Origin: an uncultured Allobosea sp.
GTDB lineage: Bacteria > Pseudomonadota > Alphaproteobacteria > Rhizobiales > Beijerinckiaceae
Direction: 5' to 3'
Assembly: GCF_945957345.1 (NCBI RefSeq)
Contig: NZ_CAMFKW010000011.1
Span: 51,195-115,194 of the forward strand
DNA: 64,000 bases
In this document: positions 60,308 to 64,000 of the stretch, in pieces
Position numbering within the stretch: the stretch's first letter is position 1
Layout of the letters: every line of letters starts with the position of its first letter
The notes under the pieces: model-generated
The model's input: the letters and a program-made list of their open reading frames with translations, nothing else
Databases searched by the model: none
What the model was told of the DNA's origin: nothing
Made by a program: the position numbers and the translations under genes

Positions 60308-60336
60308 GGGGGCGTTTCTCTCTGGGAGAGCCCCCT
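60307..60336 (-). terminator. Hairpin after the TauE-like gene (candidate terminator)
   Basis: AGGGGGC (60307-60313) pairs with GCCCCCT (60330-60336), and an inner TCTC/GAGA stem extends it. Read on the minus strand it follows the TauE-like stop by 74 nt and is followed by TTGTAAAATTT, a weak T-rich tail. It would separate the TauE unit from the GntR unit. Confidence 0.5.
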
Positions 60337-60410
60337 CGATAAAGCATGGAACGGAGCTGCTGCGCCGCTTGACCGGGATGACGACGCTTCCTGTCAGACG
60401 CCGGCGCCGC

Positions 60411-61190
60411 CTAGCCCCCGCTACCCCACAACGCATGTACGGATTGCACGATGGCGAAGACGCTGACCGCGAGCAGGATCATGATCGCGACGACGCGGTA
60501 ATGGCGCTGCAGGGCGGAGCGGAACAGGCGCGTCCCGATCAGCTGTCCGACAAACAGCGCGGGGATGGTGGCGGCCGCCAGCAGCGCCGTCGACGATCCC
60601 AAAAGTCCGGATGCGCCCGCGAAGCCGAGCGCAACCGTGTCTGACAGCAGGAAATACAGCACGATCGAGGCGCGCCCGACATGCATCGCCGTCTGGGCAT
60701 TGAGGTAGAACAGCACGACAGGCGGACCACTCATCGCCGCGGCGCCGTTAAGCAGGCCGGAGAGGATACCGACGCCGAAGGTTGCGGGCACTCCCGGCTC
60801 GCGACTCGCCTTCAGGCCGGCGGCCAACGCGCAGGTCGTCGCGAGCACGACGAGCGCGATCACGAGGCGCATCACGTCGGCCGGCAAAGCCGCAAGGCCA
60901 TAGAGGCCGATCGGTGTCGCCAGCAAGGCCCCTGCGACGAGCAGCAGCACGGAGCGCAGATGCGCGGAACGCCACAGGCCGGGCAGCAATTGCAGGCTGC
61001 CCACCACTTCGAGCAGCAGCACCATCGGCACGGCGGTGACGGGGTCAGCGATAAGGGCGAGCAGCGGCACCGCCACCAGCGCGAAACCGAAGCCGGTATA
61101 ACCGCGCATGATCGCCGTCAGGAAGACGACGAGGACACAGGCCGAAACCTGCCCCGTGCTGAACGGTCCCAGCAACCCGGCGATCGTCAT
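60411..61190 (-). CDS. TauE/SafE-family membrane permease
   Basis: 259 residues with about eight hydrophobic segments. Family landmarks: TAIMRGYTGFGFALVAVPLL at the start of the first repeat and GILSGLLNGAAAMSGPPVVL in the second. TauE/SafE proteins are predicted exporters or importers of sulfonates, sulfite or other organic anions. It follows the ankyrin gene by 144 nt on the same strand. The substrate is unknown. Confidence 0.88.
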   Translation of the reverse strand: MTIAGLLGPFSTGQVSACVLVVFLTAIMRGYTGFGFALVAVPLLALIADPVTAVPMVLLLEVVGSLQLLPGLWRSAHLRSVLLLVAGALLATPIGLYGLAALPADVMRLVIALVVLATTCALAAGLKASREPGVPATFGVGILSGLLNGAAAMSGPPVVLFYLNAQTAMHVGRASIVLYFLLSDTVALGFAGASGLLGSSTALLAAATIPALFVGQLIGTRLFRSALQRHYRVVAIMILLAVSVFAIVQSVHALWGSGG

Positions 61191-61255
61191 GAGCCCCCCA
61201 CGAATAGACCAGGGCCGTATGGGCGTGGCCGAACCGTCTGCCTAGAGCAATTCCG

Positions 61256-61278
61256 GCAAAGCTGCTTAGCGGCTTTGC
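61256..61278. terminator. Hairpin between the ankyrin and TauE-like genes
   Basis: GCAAAGC (61256-61262) and GCTTTGC (61272-61278) pair, with inner GC/GC pairs across a short TTA loop. The flanks (AGAGCAATTCCG; GCGAAATCAAAACGG) look like a short dispersed intergenic repeat. It may end the ankyrin transcript, but no T run follows. Confidence 0.4.
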
Positions 61279-61334
61279 GCGAAATCAAAACGGTCCGGCG
61301 ACAGCTTCGGCAGGCAAGCCATGCAGGCACGGCC

Positions 61335-62024
61335 TCAGCGGGAGGCGCCGGCCTCCAGCAGCGCGACCATCGCGGTGTATCCCCGCGCGCGGGCATGCTG
61401 CAGCGGTGTGACGCCTTGCCTGTCCGCGAGATTGTGATTGGCACCGGCCGCGAGCAGCGCCCGCACGGTCTCGACATGGCGCTGGCCGCCATCGCCGAGA
61501 ATCACGGCTTCGATCAGGGCGGTCCAGCCGAGATTATTGACATGGTCGAGCGGCGCGCCAGCCACGATCAGCTCGCGGACGATACCGTCATGGCCGAGAT
61601 GGGCGGCGGCGATCAGCGCCGTGCCGTCATAGCGGCTGGTGATCAGCTTGGCCGAAGCGCCCGAGGCCAGGAGAGCCTTCAGCGCCGGAACATCGTCGGT
61701 CACGGAGACGATGGTGACCGCATCATAGCGCTGATTGTCGAACAGGCCGGGATCGGCCCCGGCCGCGATCAGCGCGCGGATCGCCCCGACCTGCCCGCGG
61801 AAGGCGGCGACATGCAGCGGCGTGCGGCCGTTGCCGTCGCATGCGTCGAGTTTCTCCCCAGCCTGCACGAGACTGCGGATCGCCACGACATCGCCGGAAG
61901 CCGCAGCGGCGTGCAGGCCGCGATAGGCGGCGAGCTCGGCAGCATCGGGCGGCGTCTGCGCGATGGCTCGGCCGGCCAGGGTGGTCGCGACCAGCGCCAC
62001 GACGATCAGCAACATCCTCGCCAT
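61335..62024 (-). CDS. Secreted ankyrin-repeat protein
   Basis: 229 residues from ATG 62024, with GGGGAG 7 nt upstream. A signal peptide (MLLIVVALVATTLAGRAIA-Q) predicts a periplasmic location. About five ankyrin repeats follow, with consensus pieces such as GRTPLHVAAFRGQVGAIRAL, IAAGADPG, GTALIAAAHLGHDGIVRELI, LGWTALIEAVILGD and GVTPLQHARARGYTAMVALL. Ankyrin domains bind other proteins; the partner might be the GlcG/HbpS-like protein encoded 73 nt upstream. No enzymatic motif is visible. Confidence 0.88.
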   Translation of the reverse strand: MARMLLIVVALVATTLAGRAIAQTPPDAAELAAYRGLHAAAASGDVVAIRSLVQAGEKLDACDGNGRTPLHVAAFRGQVGAIRALIAAGADPGLFDNQRYDAVTIVSVTDDVPALKALLASGASAKLITSRYDGTALIAAAHLGHDGIVRELIVAGAPLDHVNNLGWTALIEAVILGDGGQRHVETVRALLAAGANHNLADRQGVTPLQHARARGYTAMVALLEAGASR

Positions 62025-62097
62025 TGCGGCGCTCCCCAACGCGAAGGCAGGCGGCCGCTTCCGCAACCGCCTGCCTCGTTTCAGCTCTGGCCCAGGC

Positions 62098-62589
62098 TCA
62101 GCGCAGCTTGGCCTTCACCTTCTCGATGCCGGCATTGGCGCATTCCTCGTCGAGCAGGCCGTTGGGGGCGCCGCCGACGCCGACCGCGCCGATCACTTCG
62201 TCGCCGACCTTGACCGGCACGCCGCCGCCGAGCAGCAGGAAGCCCTCGATCGCGGCCACGTTGCGCTGGGCCGGGTTCTTCTCGACGCCCTCGGCCATCG
62301 CGGCGGTGGCGTTGCGGGCCGAGGCCGAGGTGAAGGCCTTGTCACGGCTGGCCGCGACGGTGTGCGGGCCGGCCCGGTCGGCGCGGAGCACGGCGCGGGT
62401 CACGCCGGCGCGGTCGACGACCGTCGCGGTGACGTTGAAATTCTTGGCGGCGCAAGCCTCGACGGTCGCCTGGGCGATTTCCTGGGCGATGGCGAGCGGC
62501 ATGTTGCGCTCCTGCAGGACCTGGGCGCCGGCAGCGGCCGGAACGAGCGCGAGCACAACGGCGGCGGCGGCGAAACGGATCTGGGTCAT
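62098..62589 (-). CDS. GlcG/HbpS-like (DUF336) secreted protein
   Basis: 163 residues. A signal peptide (AAAAVVLALVPAAAGA-QV) is followed by the GlcG/HbpS domain: LAIAQEIAQATVEACAAK, VTATVVDRAGVTRAVLRADR, the Thr/Ser-rich DKAFTSASARNAT, and GGVPVKVGDEVIGAVGVGGA. Relatives bind haem or small molecules and often work with two-component systems. It lies directly downstream of a response regulator and kinase pair, behind a strong palindrome at 62685-62706, so it is probably controlled by that system. Confidence 0.88.
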   Translation of the reverse strand: MTQIRFAAAAVVLALVPAAAGAQVLQERNMPLAIAQEIAQATVEACAAKNFNVTATVVDRAGVTRAVLRADRAGPHTVAASRDKAFTSASARNATAAMAEGVEKNPAQRNVAAIEGFLLLGGGVPVKVGDEVIGAVGVGGAPNGLLDEECANAGIEKVKAKLR

Positions 62590-62684
62590 GATCTCTCCAG
62601 GACTTGAGCGGGACGAGCCCTAAGCTCGATGCCCGCAAACTAGCCGGTTCCATCAGGCGTTTTGATCGGTGCGGTGCCGGAGCC

Positions 62685-62706
62685 TTCTCCGTAATTATAC
62701 GGAGAA
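62685..62706. promoter_or_regulatory. Perfect 9-bp-arm palindrome upstream of the GlcG-like gene (candidate response-regulator site)
   Basis: TTCTCCGTA (62685-62693) and TACGGAGAA (62698-62706) are perfect inverted repeats with ATTA between them. The site is 96 nt upstream of the GlcG-like start, a usual distance for an activator. LuxR/FixJ-type regulators bind such dyads and one is encoded 9 nt away. Confidence 0.6.
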
Positions 62707-62714
62707 CCCCGCCC

Positions 62715-63320
62715 TCACCCCTCAAGCGCGAAGCGCACCATCTCGGCGACGGATCCCGCCCCGATCTTCTCGGCGATGTTGGCGCGATGGGTCTCGACGG
62801 TGCGCGGCGAGACGTCGAGCGCGCGGGCGATCTCCTTGGTCGACAAGCCCTCGGCGACCAGGTCGAGGATCTCGCGCTCCCGCTGGGTCAGCTTCGCCTT
62901 GAGCGCATCGCGCCCGGCACGGACGGCCTCGGTCCGGTTGCGCTGATCGAGCGCCGCAAAGGCCGCTTCAACAGCCTCGAGCAGCACCTGCTCATCGATC
63001 GGCTTGGTCAGGAAATCGACCGCGCCCGCCTTGAAGGCACGCCGGCAGGCCGCGACATCGCCATGGCCGGTGATCATCACCGTCGGCATGCCGCCGGCCT
63101 CCCTGGCCATGCGCTCCAGCAATTGCAGGCCGGAGGTGCCGGGCATGCGGATATCGACGACGAGGCAGCCGTCCTGGCGCGGGTCCGGCCGGTCGAGGAA
63201 GGATTGCACGCCGGCAAAGGGCCGCGGCGCGAAACCCATCGTCCGCAGCAGCAGCACGAGCGCATCGCGCACATCGGCATCGTCGTCGATCAGGTAGACG
63301 GTACGCGGCGCAGGCTTCAT
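62715..63320 (-). CDS. FixJ/NarL-type response regulator
   Basis: 201 residues from ATG 63320, overlapping the kinase stop by 4 nt. Receiver domain: YLIDDDADVRDAL, the phosphoacceptor Asp56 in LVVDIRMPG, VMITGHGD and the conserved Lys in DFLTKPID. A LuxR-type helix-turn-helix follows (LTQREREILDLVAEGLSTKE, then IARALDVSPRTVETHRANI). Phosphorylated by the adjacent kinase, it should activate nearby targets. The palindrome just after its gene, in front of the GlcG-like gene, is the best candidate. Confidence 0.93.
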   Translation of the reverse strand: MKPAPRTVYLIDDDADVRDALVLLLRTMGFAPRPFAGVQSFLDRPDPRQDGCLVVDIRMPGTSGLQLLERMAREAGGMPTVMITGHGDVAACRRAFKAGAVDFLTKPIDEQVLLEAVEAAFAALDQRNRTEAVRAGRDALKAKLTQREREILDLVAEGLSTKEIARALDVSPRTVETHRANIAEKIGAGSVAEMVRFALEG

Positions 63321-63952
63321 TCTGCCGCCATCCCGAGTTCGGTCGCCAGCGCCGGAAAGCGCACTATGAAGATCGCGCCGCGCTCGGGCCCATTGTCCAC
63401 GACGATCCGCCCGCCGGCCGATTCGACCAGGCGTTCGCAAAGCGGCAGGCCGAGCCCCATGCCGCTGCTCTTGGTGGTGAAGAACGGCTCGAACAGGCGG
63501 GCCATGTCGGCTTCCGCGATACCCGGCCCGTCATCCGCGACCGTGATCTCCGCCTCTCCATCGACAAGGCGCGTGGCCAGCACGATCTCGCGACACCCGG
63601 CCGGCATCCCCTCGACGGCCTCGGCGGCATTGCGGACGAGATTATGCACGACCTGCTCGATCGAGACCCGGTCGAGGAGCGCCTGCGGCCCGGGCTCGCT
63701 CAGGTCCAGCCGCAGCGTGACACCACGCTCCTGCAGGTCGCGCTGACTCAGCTCGACCACATTGCTGACGATCCGGTTGAGATTCTGCGGCTGCCGCTGC
63801 GGCTCGCGCCGCGTTACATAGGTCCGCAACCGCTCCAGGATCTCGCCGGCCCGGCGCGCGTGCCGGACATTGGCTTCGAGCACGCCGACGAGATCGCCGG
63901 GTGCGGCATCGCCCGATCGCGTAAGCCGCAACCCCGCCTGGCTCTGGCTCAT
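63317..63952 (-). CDS. Sensor histidine kinase, C-terminal part (truncated or incomplete)
   Basis: About 211 residues are convincing: the end of the dimerisation helix (SQSQAGLRLTRSGDAAP), its second helix (EANVRHARRAGEILERLRTY) and a complete ATP-binding domain with the N box (VVHNLVRNAAEAVEG), G1 (VADDGPGIAE), F box (LFEPFFTTKSSGMGLGL) and G2 region. The H box (HELNQPL-like) expected just before SQSQAGLRL is not found, although the frame is open to the window end. The gene may be cut by the window, shifted in frame or truncated at its 5' end. It overlaps the response regulator by 4 nt. ATG 63952 has no ribosome site and may not be the real start. Confidence 0.75.
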   Translation of the reverse strand: MSQSQAGLRLTRSGDAAPGDLVGVLEANVRHARRAGEILERLRTYVTRREPQRQPQNLNRIVSNVVELSQRDLQERGVTLRLDLSEPGPQALLDRVSIEQVVHNLVRNAAEAVEGMPAGCREIVLATRLVDGEAEITVADDGPGIAEADMARLFEPFFTTKSSGMGLGLPLCERLVESAGGRIVVDNGPERGAIFIVRFPALATELGMAAE

Positions 63953-64000
63953 ATGTGGAACGGCCCGACAGGCAAGGTGTTTGTGGAGGTTTGATCCATC

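Noticed and set aside
1..64000. Mobile elements, tRNA/rRNA genes, phage or plasmid origins
   Set aside because: No transposase, integrase, tRNA-like cloverleaf, rRNA or replication gene was recognised on either strand.

Overview
The window is about 64 kb of GC-rich, gene-dense DNA. It looks like a chromosomal accessory or metabolic region of an alphaproteobacterium of the order Hyphomicrobiales (Rhizobiales). The grounds are the many PotABCD-type and sugar ABC importers, a cytochrome bo3 operon followed by SURF1, a galactoglucan-like exopolysaccharide locus, and short palindromic intergenic repeats. A Bosea-like organism is possible, but the genus is inference. I saw no rRNA, tRNA, CRISPR array, transposase or integrase.

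Layout. (1) 1-3077 (+): the end of a hydroxyproline catabolic cluster, with a DapA-family deaminase (truncated by the window edge), an FAD D-amino-acid dehydrogenase and a 4-hydroxyproline epimerase. (2) 3094-7965 (-): cyoABCD plus SURF1, divergent from an MFS transporter (8128-9453). (3) 9469-15774 (-): a PotABCD-like importer joined to an acyl-CoA ligase and a crotonase, divergent from a TetR regulator (15822-16571). (4) 16578-36588: a 20-kb exopolysaccharide locus. On the minus strand it runs type I secretion ATPase, HlyD adaptor, RTX protein, GT2, methyltransferase, GT4, membrane/coiled-coil protein, degenerate GT2, GT4, pyruvyltransferase-like, secreted protein, pyruvyltransferase-like, GSCFA protein. 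A MarR-type regulator and another glycosyltransferase are divergent. (5) 36599-45829: a LysR-controlled PotABCD-like importer followed by a multi-subunit flavin/2Fe-2S amino-acid dehydrogenase set and a RidA protein. (6) 45886-54925: a ROK repressor divergent from a sugar importer operon that also encodes an argininosuccinate-lyase-like enzyme, a PfkB kinase and a SIS-domain deaminase/deglycase; a RidA protein follows. (7) 55422-60231 (-): an amino-acid ABC importer with a D-2-hydroxyacid dehydrogenase and a GntR regulator. (8) 60411-64000 (-): a TauE/SafE permease, a periplasmic ankyrin protein, a GlcG/HbpS-like protein, a FixJ-type response regulator and a partial histidine kinase.

Most genes in each block overlap by 1-20 nt or sit within a few nt of each other, so each block probably acts as one transcription unit. 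The two most interesting blocks are the exopolysaccharide locus, which recalls the Sinorhizobium exp/wg galactoglucan genes but contains duplicated glycosyltransferase and pyruvyltransferase blocks, and the lyase-kinase-SIS operon. The latter reads like an undescribed route for an N-glycosylated aspartate (Amadori-type) compound. Candidate operators (palindromes in divergent or leader regions) and a sigma-54-like promoter are recorded separately.
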